Source of the DNA: Enterococcus wangshanyuanii
GTDB lineage: Bacteria > Bacillota > Bacilli > Lactobacillales > Enterococcaceae
Direction of reading: 5' to 3'
DNA: 64,000 nt
Assembly (NCBI RefSeq): GCF_002197645.1
Contig: NZ_CP021874.1
Coordinates: forward strand, 1,426,001-1,490,000
The notes below the pieces were generated by a model. That model had not been told where the DNA came from, searched no databases, and worked only from the letters and a program-made list of their open reading frames with translations. The position numbers and the translations under genes are program-made. Below, piece by piece: positions 36,328 through 46,428 of this stretch. Positions within the stretch are counted from its first letter, which is position 1. Each line of letters starts with the position of its first letter.

Positions 36328-36419
36328 AAGTTCACCAACTTCCAAAGAATCAAACCTACAACAATCCAAAAAGGAATGACCATTAAACAGCCATTCCTAA
36401 AACCTTTATTAAATTCCAT
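36324..36419 (-). CDS. 31-residue membrane peptide
   Basis: Small ORF, MEFNKGFRNGCLMVIPFW at its N-terminus, with one membrane segment (about 12-30). It begins 1 base after the upstream stop (TGATATG) and ends in an ATGA overlap with the next gene, so it fills the gap exactly and is probably translated by coupling. Confidence 0.6.
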   Translation of the reverse strand: MEFNKGFRNGCLMVIPFWIVVGLILWKLVNL

Positions 36420-36420
36420 A

Positions 36421-37749
36421 TCAAATACCATCACGATCAATTAGGTGCCCCACTACATCATAAAAATTTGTAGCGATTCCTAACACGTTGTAATTCAACG
36501 CTTTATCTACTAGCGCTGCTGTATCTGCTGTCCAGACTTCTAAACCGAACCCTTGGTCAGCGACTTTCTGCGCTCCTTCGTCGGTTAAAGTACTGATATT
36601 AGTATTAATAAATACTTCATTTTTTCCAGTTCTTAATTTTGCAGCATTTTCTAATGCAGCATCAGTGACATTTGTCACATAACCTATTCGAACATCAGGA
36701 GCATATGATTTCATGATATTCAAGTTGTAGAACGATCCAACAAACACAATGTTGTTGTAGTAATCATACTTGTTTAGTATATCAAGTATCATCTGACATC
36801 GTGGTCCATTAACAGATTCTTTTAATTCAAGATAAATATTTAGACCTAATCGTTTACACAACAGAATGAATTCATCTAAGGTCAAGATACGTTGTCCTTT
36901 ATACTGAGTTCCCCAAGCAATACCGAAATCATAAGTTTTCGCTTGTGCTAAAGTGAGGTCAAGTATCTTAGTAGGAGTTGCAATTTCTGATCCATCGTCA
37001 TTTCTTGCTGTCCGGTTAATCGTCTCATCATGCAACATTACAGGTACATTATCTTTAGTATAAGAAATGTCCGATTCGACAATTAAAGCACCTTGTTTTT
37101 TGGCTTTCTTAAATGAGTATGCTACATTCTCAGGACTATTATTATTAAACCCTCGATGTAACACTACTTTTAATTGATTGTTGTTAAAGTTACTTGAGTT
37201 CGCATTGACTTTACTACTTAAGTCATCAAACATAGTCTTGGGAACATATTCTTGCCATTCTCCACGCCATACACTTCCACTAACAGCACGTGTAAATAAG
37301 TTACCTTGACTGTCAATCGCAATCACACTACCAGCAGATGACACCACCATATTGACAAACAATCGCACATTGTTAGTATTCGGGGAATCAGAGGTTTTCC
37401 CTGTTCCTTCTCCAGTATAGTTGCCCGCACCAATCTCAATAATTTTTGCAAGGATTGTATCAGTGTCACCAGCTTTAAAGAGTGCTGTTCCATCATCATT
37501 TGTAACTTTCTTTTTTTGATAATTCGTTACATTGCTTGCTTGTAACTTCGCATCCCATTTATCCCGATCGGTTTTAGTTACATGGCTAACAGTATCACTC
37601 TTATGAGAAGTAAAATCATTGTCGGTAGTCTTAATTCCATCTTCAATGTGATTCATACGTTCTGCAGTGCCTACTGCTCCACTCTTGATATTCTCTTCTT
37701 CTGATTTATTTTCATCATAAGGGACCCATGTTTGCTTTGCATATGCCAT
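36421..37749 (-). CDS. Tail/receptor-binding protein with GDPD domain
   Basis: 442 residues. The N-terminal ~190 residues look like a tail-fibre attachment region (ERMNHIEDGI, a motif common in baseplate proteins). Residues ~193-442 form a glycerophosphodiester phosphodiesterase domain with the catalytic set H198-R199, E207-N208, E225-x-D227 and H240-D241. Such a domain could cleave glycerol-phosphate polymers, i.e. teichoic acids, during adsorption. Placed after the tail spike gene, before lysis. Confidence 0.88.
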   Translation of the reverse strand: MAYAKQTWVPYDENKSEEENIKSGAVGTAERMNHIEDGIKTTDNDFTSHKSDTVSHVTKTDRDKWDAKLQASNVTNYQKKKVTNDDGTALFKAGDTDTILAKIIEIGAGNYTGEGTGKTSDSPNTNNVRLFVNMVVSSAGSVIAIDSQGNLFTRAVSGSVWRGEWQEYVPKTMFDDLSSKVNANSSNFNNNQLKVVLHRGFNNNSPENVAYSFKKAKKQGALIVESDISYTKDNVPVMLHDETINRTARNDDGSEIATPTKILDLTLAQAKTYDFGIAWGTQYKGQRILTLDEFILLCKRLGLNIYLELKESVNGPRCQMILDILNKYDYYNNIVFVGSFYNLNIMKSYAPDVRIGYVTNVTDAALENAAKLRTGKNEVFINTNISTLTDEGAQKVADQGFGLEVWTADTAALVDKALNYNVLGIATNFYDVVGHLIDRDGI

Positions 37750-37898
37750 TACTTCTCACCTTCTTTTTCTAACTGTTGTTTCAATAGTTGGTTATCAACT
37801 TGTAGAATGGCCTTTTCAACCTCAAGTTCGGCAATCTTAGTAGCAAAATTGGAAGCCATTTGATTGACTATTGCCTGCTCAGTTGAAATTTTTTCCAT
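37749..37898 (-). CDS. 49-residue coiled-coil tail-region protein
   Basis: Small ORF starting MEKISTEQAIVNQM, helical throughout with heptads (AELEVEKAILQVDNQLL). It starts 1 base after the tail spike stop and overlaps the next ATG (TAATG), filling the gap. Possibly a trimerisation or chaperone peptide for the fibre. Confidence 0.65.
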   Translation of the reverse strand: MEKISTEQAIVNQMASNFATKIAELEVEKAILQVDNQLLKQQLEKEGEK

Positions 37899-37899
37899 A

Positions 37900-40587
37900 T
37901 CAGATCAGCTCCTCTTTATAAGTTTCATCTATTTTTTCATTATCAAATGTTTTATCTAAAACAAGACGATCTATCTCATATCCTCTACGCTTCGCTTTTA
38001 TTTCCCATGTAAATGAAGCGTTAGGCAACTCTGATTTCACCACAAACGCAGACGATGTTCTACTCTCTACCCAAACATTACTTTTTGAATAGGACGACAA
38101 AAAGATCTGGTATGGAATATCGGTATTGACCGTATCTCCAAACAAAGTCTCAATTTCAATAATACATTCACAATTACTGTCTGTTCTACTCTCTCCAATG
38201 TCACCTAAATAACTTTCAGCTGTTTCATATGCTGGAGTCAATCTGACACCATCTCTAGTGACATGAGCCGCATTTTTTGTACCAGTAACTGTAAAATTGG
38301 TTGCGGTCACCCGCACGGTACTGTTGGTTGCTCCTCCACCAATTTGTAATGTGCTGTTTCTTCCTACATCATAGTAAATATTTCCAGTACCAGCTTGTAG
38401 TCTACCTATATATCCTTGGGCATCCGTAGCGGTAACTCTGAATCCTAGAACTGTCATTTCAGTTCTTATTTTCGTGTTTTGACCTTCGAACTCCCATCTA
38501 TCAAATGAGAATTTTGAAGTAGCTCCAGTAGAGGCTATTGTGGATACTAGACCTAAAGTATCTAATTTAGTAGTAACATCAACTCCAAAAACATTCTTTC
38601 CGGACATCTCTAAATATTTTTCGGTAATATCTAATCTAAATTTATCATCCAGACTAACCATATAACCTCTACTAAAAAAAACTTCCCCAGAATTGAGATT
38701 AATAGCCATATCACTTCCTGATATAGTTCCAGTCGATATACTACTAGCATTCATATTGATGATATTTACGTTTGCAGCATTGATTGTTCCAGCGTTTATC
38801 TTGTCTGCATTTAAATCTTTTATTTTTGCATTAGTAATTATGCCGTTCTCGATGTAAGTATCCCCAGTGATTTGTATTTTTTTCCCACTAATTAATATAC
38901 TTTCCGGACTAATGTTGATCTGATTAATAACATCACCTGTGGATACTTTTAGATTAATATCATTAGATAATTGTGTAATTTGGCTCTTATTTCCTTCGAC
39001 ATCAGCTACTACGGACGTGATTTGCCCAGCTAACTGAGTCACTTGAGATTGCTCTGCCTTATTAGCAACTGTAACTTGCAGCCCTTTTATGGTTATTTTT
39101 AGACTGGATATTTCTTCATTTGCAAAATCAACATTTTCGTTTGCGAATCCAGCATCTTTTATTGCCTGATCAGCTTTACTTACTGCATCATTTGCTGCCT
39201 CTTTAGCTTCCTGAGCATTCTTTGACGATTCTTCGATTTCTGCTAACAGTTGGTCATTTGGAGCCGTAGATACTTCTTTTACCCATCCAAAACTACCATC
39301 ATCTAATTGGCGATATATCCAAATTTCTTTGTCAGGACCATTAGGTTTGAACCAAATATCTCCTTCTTTTGGATACGGTGGTTCATCTATACCTTCATAG
39401 ACAGTGTTTTTTCCAGCTGCATCAATTCGTTGATTCATGTTATCAAGCGTTTGGGTGATTGGTCCTTTATAGCTATATACCACATCTGATGCGGGTGTCG
39501 TATCTGCCAAACTCGTTGCTGACAGACCACCACTATATTCCAATCGATAATTTAGGTTGGGAACTTTGAACTTGTTTCCTTTACGGTCAATCATCGTGAT
39601 CCAGTCACCTGCTTCAAGTGCTGGATTTCCTCGCCATTTCAATGTATAAGGATAAAAATTGACATCTTTTATTTTGTTATACAGGCTGTTAAGCAATGCT
39701 TGAGTCATAATATTGCTCTCAAGTGCGATCTGTGCTCCTTTGTCACTACCGGCCTGTAAAACCTCTGATACTTCGGTTCCACCTGCATCCCTTTTAACAA
39801 CTTTACATGATATCCCACCAATACGAAAAAGAACCTCGTTTTTTACAAGGCCTTTCAAGTAGTATTCATTTGTTGAGATAAAATAATTAGGATCTTGCAG
39901 AGCTGTAAATTCCAATAATCCTTCTCTATCAAATCTAGCATACTTTCCTTCTATTTGTCCTAGCAATCCTAATGCTTGCCTGTAAGTATATCCTTCCGGC
40001 TTATCAATCAAGACTGGACTTAGAGCATTAAAAGAAGGAAGATTTACTTCCATACCTGATAGATTTGCAATTTCCAAGGCAACATTTCGCAATGGAGCCG
40101 GATACTTTAGTTGACTTTCATATAGCCCTCCCATAAACATCCAAGCATCCATCGCTTCAACTGTTGTCTTATTCTCATTTCGATCAGGATCAACTCTACC
40201 TTTAATAAAGAATCTGCCAAGAGAAACAAACTCAGTTTCATCGGCATGATATGTAGTCAATTGTGCAAAGCCGATTTTTGCAGATCCCATTCTAAAAGGG
40301 TATTTGAGAGGTTGGATAGGTCCATTTTCACGGACTTTTATTCCCATATAAACTTCTATTGGATCGGTTTCTTTTAATCCTTCGATGATTTTACAAAATT
40401 CAATCTTAATAGTGTTGGCAAATGTACTTCCGATTCCAAAAGAACTGCCACCCATACTGCCAGAATCTAAAGAAAATTTTGTGATGTCGTCGTTTGTATA
40501 AATGATATCATTGATTTTGATTTGTATTGACATCGTACGTCTAGTACCTGCAATAGCCGTTAAAAAGTCATCTGAAACCTTAAGCAT
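37900..40587 (-). CDS. Tail spike / minor structural protein
   Basis: 895 residues. Residues ~1-370 resemble the prophage tail hub/endopeptidase-like platform (gp37-like). From ~375 a helical region (IEESSKNAQEAKEAAND) and beta-helix-like repeats (INAGTINAANVNIINMN) lead to a C-terminal receptor-contact domain. Follows the distal-tail-like gene, as expected for a tail-associated fibre hub. Confidence 0.82.
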   Translation of the reverse strand: MLKVSDDFLTAIAGTRRTMSIQIKINDIIYTNDDITKFSLDSGSMGGSSFGIGSTFANTIKIEFCKIIEGLKETDPIEVYMGIKVRENGPIQPLKYPFRMGSAKIGFAQLTTYHADETEFVSLGRFFIKGRVDPDRNENKTTVEAMDAWMFMGGLYESQLKYPAPLRNVALEIANLSGMEVNLPSFNALSPVLIDKPEGYTYRQALGLLGQIEGKYARFDREGLLEFTALQDPNYFISTNEYYLKGLVKNEVLFRIGGISCKVVKRDAGGTEVSEVLQAGSDKGAQIALESNIMTQALLNSLYNKIKDVNFYPYTLKWRGNPALEAGDWITMIDRKGNKFKVPNLNYRLEYSGGLSATSLADTTPASDVVYSYKGPITQTLDNMNQRIDAAGKNTVYEGIDEPPYPKEGDIWFKPNGPDKEIWIYRQLDDGSFGWVKEVSTAPNDQLLAEIEESSKNAQEAKEAANDAVSKADQAIKDAGFANENVDFANEEISSLKITIKGLQVTVANKAEQSQVTQLAGQITSVVADVEGNKSQITQLSNDINLKVSTGDVINQINISPESILISGKKIQITGDTYIENGIITNAKIKDLNADKINAGTINAANVNIINMNASSISTGTISGSDMAINLNSGEVFFSRGYMVSLDDKFRLDITEKYLEMSGKNVFGVDVTTKLDTLGLVSTIASTGATSKFSFDRWEFEGQNTKIRTEMTVLGFRVTATDAQGYIGRLQAGTGNIYYDVGRNSTLQIGGGATNSTVRVTATNFTVTGTKNAAHVTRDGVRLTPAYETAESYLGDIGESRTDSNCECIIEIETLFGDTVNTDIPYQIFLSSYSKSNVWVESRTSSAFVVKSELPNASFTWEIKAKRRGYEIDRLVLDKTFDNEKIDETYKEELI

Positions 40588-40602
40588 TTCACCCTCTCCT
40601 CG

Positions 40603-40968
40603 TTACTGTTCGATAAAGTTCACGGATAAACTTTCCCACATATTTTGTTTGTATTTTTCATGCCATGAATAAGTAGGGGATGTCCTATCTCCACAGTAAA
40701 ACGTTTTTGATAGCATCCCACCTTCAGTTGGGTCAAAATACTTGATTACAAAAAATGCCGACTGAATATTTCTCAATATCGTCGACATTTCCAAGGGGCT
40801 TAACGCCCCCCATTTCACTTGTAGTTTAACTTTTTCCGCTACGATATCTCTCACCATCTTACCATCAGCATTCCGACCACTTGAATCTGCATCGATTGAC
40901 TGAACGCCAACACTAAACTCCTGTGGCGTTTTAACTGTTACTCCATTAATAGTAAAGCTAACTGCCAT
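40603..40968 (-). CDS. DUF6711-like distal tail protein
   Basis: 121-residue protein between tape measure and tail spike, where distal tail proteins lie. Starts MAVSFTINGVTVKTPQEF. Resembles the DUF6711 family of phage proteins; predicted beta-rich. Structural role inferred from position. Confidence 0.75.
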   Translation of the reverse strand: MAVSFTINGVTVKTPQEFSVGVQSIDADSSGRNADGKMVRDIVAEKVKLQVKWGALSPLEMSTILRNIQSAFFVIKYFDPTEGGMLSKTFYCGDRTSPTYSWHEKYKQNMWESLSVNFIEQ

Positions 40969-40984
40969 ATTTTCACCTTCTCAC

Positions 40985-43900
40985 CTACAGATTTAACGGA
41001 CTTGTATTCGTTTTCTCTATCTGTTCATTCATGTAATTGACTGCTGCGCGACCAATAGCTTCTTTTTCTACTTCAACTGTTACATTAAACGTTTGCGTGC
41101 CATTGCTGTTCGTAGTCATTTGACCGCTCTGGATAGCTGCAATGATTGCTTGCGCCAATCCATCATAGTTTGTACCACCATCAAATTTAGCACTAGCAGT
41201 ATTTTTACTAAATGATCCACTTGCAGTGGAACCTGAATCAGCACTCTTCAATACATCGGGCATAGATAAATCAAATCCCATATAATCTAGTGCCTCATTC
41301 ATTCTGTCAAATGCTAGTTGAGGTTTAGATAGAGGAATAACCATTTCAGGATTATTTCCCTCCGCGATCTGATACAAGCCAAACTGCTCGATCAAACCAC
41401 CATTAGAAAAGCCAGTAAATCCATTGATAAAATCAACAACCATGTTCACTACAGCGGTTTTGGCGGTAGATACAACACCACTGACGATTGAGGTGATTGG
41501 CTCAAAGAGACCCGTAAAACTTACAAATTTATCCATTGCCATATCGACTAATACTCCAGGATTAGAAATGACATTCCAAATATCAGAAGCAACACCTTTT
41601 GCTTTATCAAATCCATTTTTGAAAAAGTTTTTAAATGTATCAAATACCCCACCAGCATAATTAGGCAATACTTTTGCTGATAAGTCACCTGGTAAAACTT
41701 GGGTCCCTTTTGGCAAATTGACCATAAGGTTTTTCTTACGAGGAAACGCACCAACTTGTCCATTAGGCAAACGATACATTTCTTGCCAGTTAGAGCCTTG
41801 ACCATCATTGACTACTGCAGGACCTCCCGGATGATAGTTAGTGCCTTTAGCATAAAAATGAGGAGCATCCCAAGTCGGAACTCGCCAATCAGAACCTACT
41901 GCACTAAGCACCCAATTGACTCCACCGATCACACCATTTACAGCTCCAGCGATTGGATTGATCAGTGCGTTACCGATGCCTTTAGCTATCACTACAATTG
42001 TATCAATAAAAGCTTCAAAGCCACTTGTAATGATTTTCCAAGTACCGCTAAATATGTCTTTAACTCCATCTAAAGCTGTTTCAAAATCACCAGAAAAAAT
42101 GCCAGTGAATACTTTTATCAAACCTGTAATAATTTTGAATGCACCATCAAAAACACCTTTTATAAGATCCCATCCAACTTTTACAATACCCACAACTACA
42201 TCAAAAATATTTTTGAATTGATTACCAAACATTTCAAGCCAAGGTTTGATAATGCTCCAAATTAGATCAAGAGCTGCTTTAAACACACCATAAATAACAT
42301 TCCAAACATTTTTAACAGCTGTGATAAATTGTTCTCCATACTTATCCCAAAAATCTTTTATTTTCTGCATAGCAGCTTGGAAAGCATTGACGACCTCATC
42401 TAGAGCTGGTTTGATATATTCGTTGTATATTTTTTCAGCAAAATTCTTAATATCTCCTAGTAAGTTGTTAATAAATGTCCTGAATGGCTCGCAGTTTTTA
42501 TAAGCGAGGACAAAAGCAGCAACAACCGCTGCGATTGCTACAACCACTGGACCGCCTAACAATCCAACTAAACTAGAAAGCCCATATTGTACAAGTGTAA
42601 AAAGCCCTGAGAGAGATTTAATTGATGTAATAATATTGAACACACCAGAAACAAATCCAGCAATCCCACTTAGCATACTTGCCCCACCGATTATTGTGGC
42701 AAACGCTCCTAAAGTAAGGACAAAATTTGAAAAACCTTCTGCATGTTCAGAAATCCATTGACCAATACTGGACAGTGCATCTCCTACTGCGTTCAAGACA
42801 TCAACAACAATCCCACCAGTCCATTCTGCTAAAGGTTTTAAAAAGCTATTCCATAGAAACTCTGCAGCTGGTTTCAGACCTTCTATAACTCCATTGATTA
42901 AGTCAATGGCTCCTGCTAAAGCATTTAAGAATGCTGGAATTAAATCCTCAATTGTAAAACTAGCTAAAGGCAATAGAACATTCTTGTAAAACCACTCTAA
43001 ACCATCACCAATGTTCTTTGTTAGTGGTTCAATTGATTTTAATAGACCGTCAATTGATGACAACAACGGAGTGAAATCAAGTGTTCTTGCCCAATCAGCA
43101 GTTGCTTTAGTAATATTGTTGATATTACCCAAAATGCCATCAACCATTTTGAGAATCGTTTTAAAGATCGATTCTCCTTTACCACCTTCATTCCAAGCCT
43201 TTTTAAACTGGTTTGCGAGGTTGCCAATAATATTGTTTATGTTGGTGAATATCTCAAGGATATTAGCGGCTATACTTTGGCCTAATCCATTATCATTCCA
43301 TGCATCACGAAAAGCAGTGGCTATTGCATGAAGTAATTCAAGGATCGCATTAAACATGTCAAAAAACGATTGAATTAGTGCAGTGCCTCGTCCATTGTCT
43401 TCCCATGCTCGTCTAAAGGCTCCTGCTATATCACCTATAATGTTTAGTACATCGGCTAATAAGATGAGTAGATTCTCAACAAATCGTTGACCTGTTCCGT
43501 TGGTCCATACATCCATAAATGATCGGCCAATTGCTTGAATTAATCCGATGACTTCTGATAAGGCATACTTAAACGCATCAATCACTTTCTTACCTTGCGC
43601 GTCCCAAGCTTGCTTAATAGGATCAAACAACTTAGATAAAACATCTTGGAATTTTTTAGCAAAATCTGTTAACCATTTTGGGGTATCGGGAATTGCTGCA
43701 CTACCAAAGTTAGCCCACGGAGAAGAACCTCCTGTGTTCTTTGGTTTCTTAGGTATCTCTTGTGGTTCGAATTCTTCTTTCTCAAACTCGTTAGTATCCA
43801 ACCCAAGAACATTGATCTCATCAAAACCCATTAAAGCTCGCTTAAGTTTCTCAGCTGCTTTACGCGCTTTTTCTGACTTGTCATGTTGTTTTTTCATTTC

Positions 43901-45367
43901 TTTGTTAGACTCGCGGATTGAGTCAGCCATCTCATCGTAATCATCTGATGCATCACTAGCTGCTCCACCTGTATCATTTAATGCTTGTGTAGCATCCATC
44001 AACCCTTGTGCTCCGCCAAATGCAGAGCCAATATCTACACCAAACAATGTAGATATAAATCCTGCAATATAACCTGTAACAGTGGCTAAAGCGCTCATAA
44101 GAGCATTTAATGCTGGTAATATCGCCTGATAGATTGGATAAAATGCAGTTAGTAAATTTACTTTGATTTGATTTAAGGATGATGAAAACTGTGCATTTGT
44201 ACTAAGAGCACCAAATAAACCTTTGCTCAATAAACTAAGTCCCTTGTAGATCAATCCAAAAACAAAAACTTGTTTGACAATACTTGTGAGACGTCTACTA
44301 AAACCACCTAAAGAGTTGGACATTTGATTCGTACTGCCACTTACAGAGCTAGATTGCCGTCTGAAGATATTCCCTAAATTACCAACCGAATTACTGATGG
44401 CACCCTTCATCCGGTTGAATACTCCTTCTGTTTTCTTAACATTACCTGAAAGGTTATTCATGCCATTAGTGGCCATCTTACTCTTTGAGCTTACCTTGCC
44501 CAATTCAGTGTTGACACTTCCTAAGGCAGACTTTAAAGCGGTCGCTCGATCTTCAAATTGAGCGTAGCTTTGTTGCAATCGATCATTTTCAGCAATCATT
44601 TTATCCATTTTTGCAGATTGTTTTTCAATCGCTTCCGCAGTCTTAGCAGATGATTTCGTGCCTTTAACACCAGTCTGCTTCCAAGTACCTGTTTCAAAGT
44701 TACCTGTAGGCTGGACCTGTGATTTCATCTCTTGATTTAAGGCTTTCACTTTAGCACGCATCTTTTCAATCTGTGCTTCGTTTGCCTCCATCTTAGTAGA
44801 AATAGCAGAAAGAGAAGAAGGGATAGCATCGTATTCTCGTTTTAATCCTCTGACGATACTCTGAGCTTCTGTCTGAGACTTATTCATGGCTATTTGTGCT
44901 TTAGCTATTTGTTCATCAAATCTTGATGTAGCTTTTCCATCACCGCTAATCTTTGCACCGGAACGATCGGATTGAAGATTGGCAAGTCTTTTTTGGGCTG
45001 CCTGAGCTTGCTGCATCTTGATGTTAATCTTTGCAACAGCGTCCTCGACATCCTTCGTCATTTTAGTTGAGCCTTTAGAAACCCCACTAGCTAAAGAGTC
45101 ACCAACCTTAGTGCCATTGCTTTTGGCAGTCTGTTCCATTTTCGAAAATGTCTTTTCAAGGTTCTGATTTAACTTCTCAATATTTTGATTAAACTTTGAA
45201 AAACCTGCATCAGAAGAAAGGTTTTTCTCAACTCCGCCCACACCTTCTGCAGATGATCGTTGGATACGGCCCATTAAACCGTCGAGTTTTCCAGTGAACT
45301 GATTCAGTTTTTCCTCAAATGGTGTAATGTCGCCATCTAAGACTACCTCTAAACGATCAAGTTCCAT
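40985..45367 (-). CDS. Tail tape measure protein
   Basis: 1460 residues, the largest gene of the phage; its length sets tail length. N-terminal ~370 residues are helical and coiled (KLNQNLEKTFSKMEQTAK). A hydrophobic stretch near 350-450 and another near 890-960 follow, with repeated helical DAWNDNG/AWEDNG segments between. The C-terminus carries GYKPLS-like NPEMVIPLSKP. Position right after the tail chaperones confirms the call. Confidence 0.93.
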   Translation of the reverse strand: MELDRLEVVLDGDITPFEEKLNQFTGKLDGLMGRIQRSSAEGVGGVEKNLSSDAGFSKFNQNIEKLNQNLEKTFSKMEQTAKSNGTKVGDSLASGVSKGSTKMTKDVEDAVAKINIKMQQAQAAQKRLANLQSDRSGAKISGDGKATSRFDEQIAKAQIAMNKSQTEAQSIVRGLKREYDAIPSSLSAISTKMEANEAQIEKMRAKVKALNQEMKSQVQPTGNFETGTWKQTGVKGTKSSAKTAEAIEKQSAKMDKMIAENDRLQQSYAQFEDRATALKSALGSVNTELGKVSSKSKMATNGMNNLSGNVKKTEGVFNRMKGAISNSVGNLGNIFRRQSSSVSGSTNQMSNSLGGFSRRLTSIVKQVFVFGLIYKGLSLLSKGLFGALSTNAQFSSSLNQIKVNLLTAFYPIYQAILPALNALMSALATVTGYIAGFISTLFGVDIGSAFGGAQGLMDATQALNDTGGAASDASDDYDEMADSIRESNKEMKKQHDKSEKARKAAEKLKRALMGFDEINVLGLDTNEFEKEEFEPQEIPKKPKNTGGSSPWANFGSAAIPDTPKWLTDFAKKFQDVLSKLFDPIKQAWDAQGKKVIDAFKYALSEVIGLIQAIGRSFMDVWTNGTGQRFVENLLILLADVLNIIGDIAGAFRRAWEDNGRGTALIQSFFDMFNAILELLHAIATAFRDAWNDNGLGQSIAANILEIFTNINNIIGNLANQFKKAWNEGGKGESIFKTILKMVDGILGNINNITKATADWARTLDFTPLLSSIDGLLKSIEPLTKNIGDGLEWFYKNVLLPLASFTIEDLIPAFLNALAGAIDLINGVIEGLKPAAEFLWNSFLKPLAEWTGGIVVDVLNAVGDALSSIGQWISEHAEGFSNFVLTLGAFATIIGGASMLSGIAGFVSGVFNIITSIKSLSGLFTLVQYGLSSLVGLLGGPVVVAIAAVVAAFVLAYKNCEPFRTFINNLLGDIKNFAEKIYNEYIKPALDEVVNAFQAAMQKIKDFWDKYGEQFITAVKNVWNVIYGVFKAALDLIWSIIKPWLEMFGNQFKNIFDVVVGIVKVGWDLIKGVFDGAFKIITGLIKVFTGIFSGDFETALDGVKDIFSGTWKIITSGFEAFIDTIVVIAKGIGNALINPIAGAVNGVIGGVNWVLSAVGSDWRVPTWDAPHFYAKGTNYHPGGPAVVNDGQGSNWQEMYRLPNGQVGAFPRKKNLMVNLPKGTQVLPGDLSAKVLPNYAGGVFDTFKNFFKNGFDKAKGVASDIWNVISNPGVLVDMAMDKFVSFTGLFEPITSIVSGVVSTAKTAVVNMVVDFINGFTGFSNGGLIEQFGLYQIAEGNNPEMVIPLSKPQLAFDRMNEALDYMGFDLSMPDVLKSADSGSTASGSFSKNTASAKFDGGTNYDGLAQAIIAAIQSGQMTTNSNGTQTFNVTVEVEKEAIGRAAVNYMNEQIEKTNTSPLNL

Positions 45368-45370
45368 ACG

Positions 45371-45730
45371 CTATCCCCCTTCCTCCGACTTGGCTTTTCT
45401 TTCTTTTGTATCTTTGATCATTGCGGCACGTTCCATCATTCGAGCCTTCATAATGCGCCAATCCTGTTGTTTTGGAGCTTTATCCTCTTCTGTGGTACTC
45501 ACTTGATCAAAGTTGTAATAATCATCAAATTTAGGCATTTTCTTAGGATCATTAAAAGCATACGCATTTAATTGAGTCGCTTTATAATCGAGATAAGCCT
45601 GTTCTTCAAGTTCGCGTTTCCTGATTTTTCCATTCGCCTCAGCTTGTATGATGATTTCTTCGTATGTCATTGACCAAAAACGATCAGCAGAGATTCCAGC
45701 TTCAACCGCTTTTGGATACATGGCATACAA
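45371..45730 (-). CDS. Tail chaperone GT extension (read by -1 frameshift)
   Basis: ORF in the -1 frame relative to the gene before it. It lacks a convincing ribosome site, and its frame is open upstream to the TTTTTTC slippery site at 45817-45823. It is therefore read as the T domain of a G-GT fusion (about 249 residues) made by -1 ribosomal frameshifting. C-terminal part is charged and helical. Helps load the tail tube on the tape measure. Confidence 0.85.
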   Translation of the reverse strand: MYAMYPKAVEAGISADRFWSMTYEEIIIQAEANGKIRKRELEEQAYLDYKATQLNAYAFNDPKKMPKFDDYYNFDQVSTTEEDKAPKQQDWRIMKARMMERAAMIKDTKERKAKSEEGG

Positions 45731-45756
45731 GAGTTCTGTTATTGTTTGATACTCAT

Positions 45757-46119
45757 CTACACCAGACTCTCTTCTTTCTCCCCATCTTGTTTCTCGCTGC
45801 TTTCGTCCTCGCTCTCGAAAAAACCAGCTGCTTCCATTAGATTTTGAATAATTTCAAATAGTTTAGTTTGTGTTCCACCACTTGCAATATATTCATCGTA
45901 CAAACCAGGCATATCTGCTTTCTTGATTCCGTGAATCGTATTTGCTTCATGCAAAATTGTAAGAATTTCTCCTAAACGTGGCATTCTCATTCCGCCTGAA
46001 CCACTAACCATGATTCCCAAAAGAGATGATCGTAATTCTTTCTCAATATTGATAATTGTCGATCCATCCAAGACCAAGTCTAATGTTTTGCTTCCAAATT
46101 CTACTTTCATTGGTTTCAT
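45757..46119 (-). CDS. Tail assembly chaperone G
   Basis: 120-residue short product (DUF6096-like). Frame-0 codons GGT TTT TTC for G99-F100-F101 create the slippery T-TTT-TTC; ribosomes that slip continue into the T frame (end 45371). Directly upstream of the tape measure gene, the classical G/GT location. Confidence 0.88.
   Translation of the reverse strand: MKPMKVEFGSKTLDLVLDGSTIINIEKELRSSLLGIMVSGSGGMRMPRLGEILTILHEANTIHGIKKADMPGLYDEYIASGGTQTKLFEIIQNLMEAAGFFESEDESSEKQDGEKEESLV
45817..45823 (-). other. -1 programmed frameshift site
   Basis: Minus strand TTTTTTC, read T-TTT-TTC in the G frame. After a -1 slip the frame is free of stops down to 45371. Confidence 0.8.
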
Positions 46120-46136
46120 ATATTTATTTCCTCCTA

Positions 46137-46428
46137 TTATTCAGGGAGTACAAATTTCGCTAACTCTCCTGTTTCGTCTTTGTAATTCATTCTTAAGGGA
46201 ACTTCGCTAAGTGTGGTAAAAGATATCTCATTGCTTTCCCCACTAATGTTTCTAATTTTGACTAGATAATCCGTTGTACTCATCAAACCAGTCAATAAGC
46301 ACGGTGAAAACTGTTGCGTCTCTTTAACAACATCATTTACTAATATATCCCCATAATCGCCATCCCATGTCAATAAAACCGTGCTTTGAGTGACTCTGTA
46401 AAACATGAGATTGCGGGGAGGCTTAGGG
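46137..46428 (-). CDS. Fibronectin-III extension of tail tube (+1 frameshift)
   Basis: 96 codons in the +1 frame that start at the tail tube stop. The peptide PKPPRNLMFYRV...VLLTWDGDYG...TGLMSTTDYLVKIR has the Pro-start, LTW and Tyr-Leu-Val-Lys-Ile spacing of an FN3 domain. The junction AAA CCC TAA G lets tRNA-Pro move from CCC to CCT and skip the stop, giving a 242-residue long tube protein. The ORF from 46493 has no ribosome site and overlaps the tube gene, so independent translation is unlikely. Confidence 0.75.
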
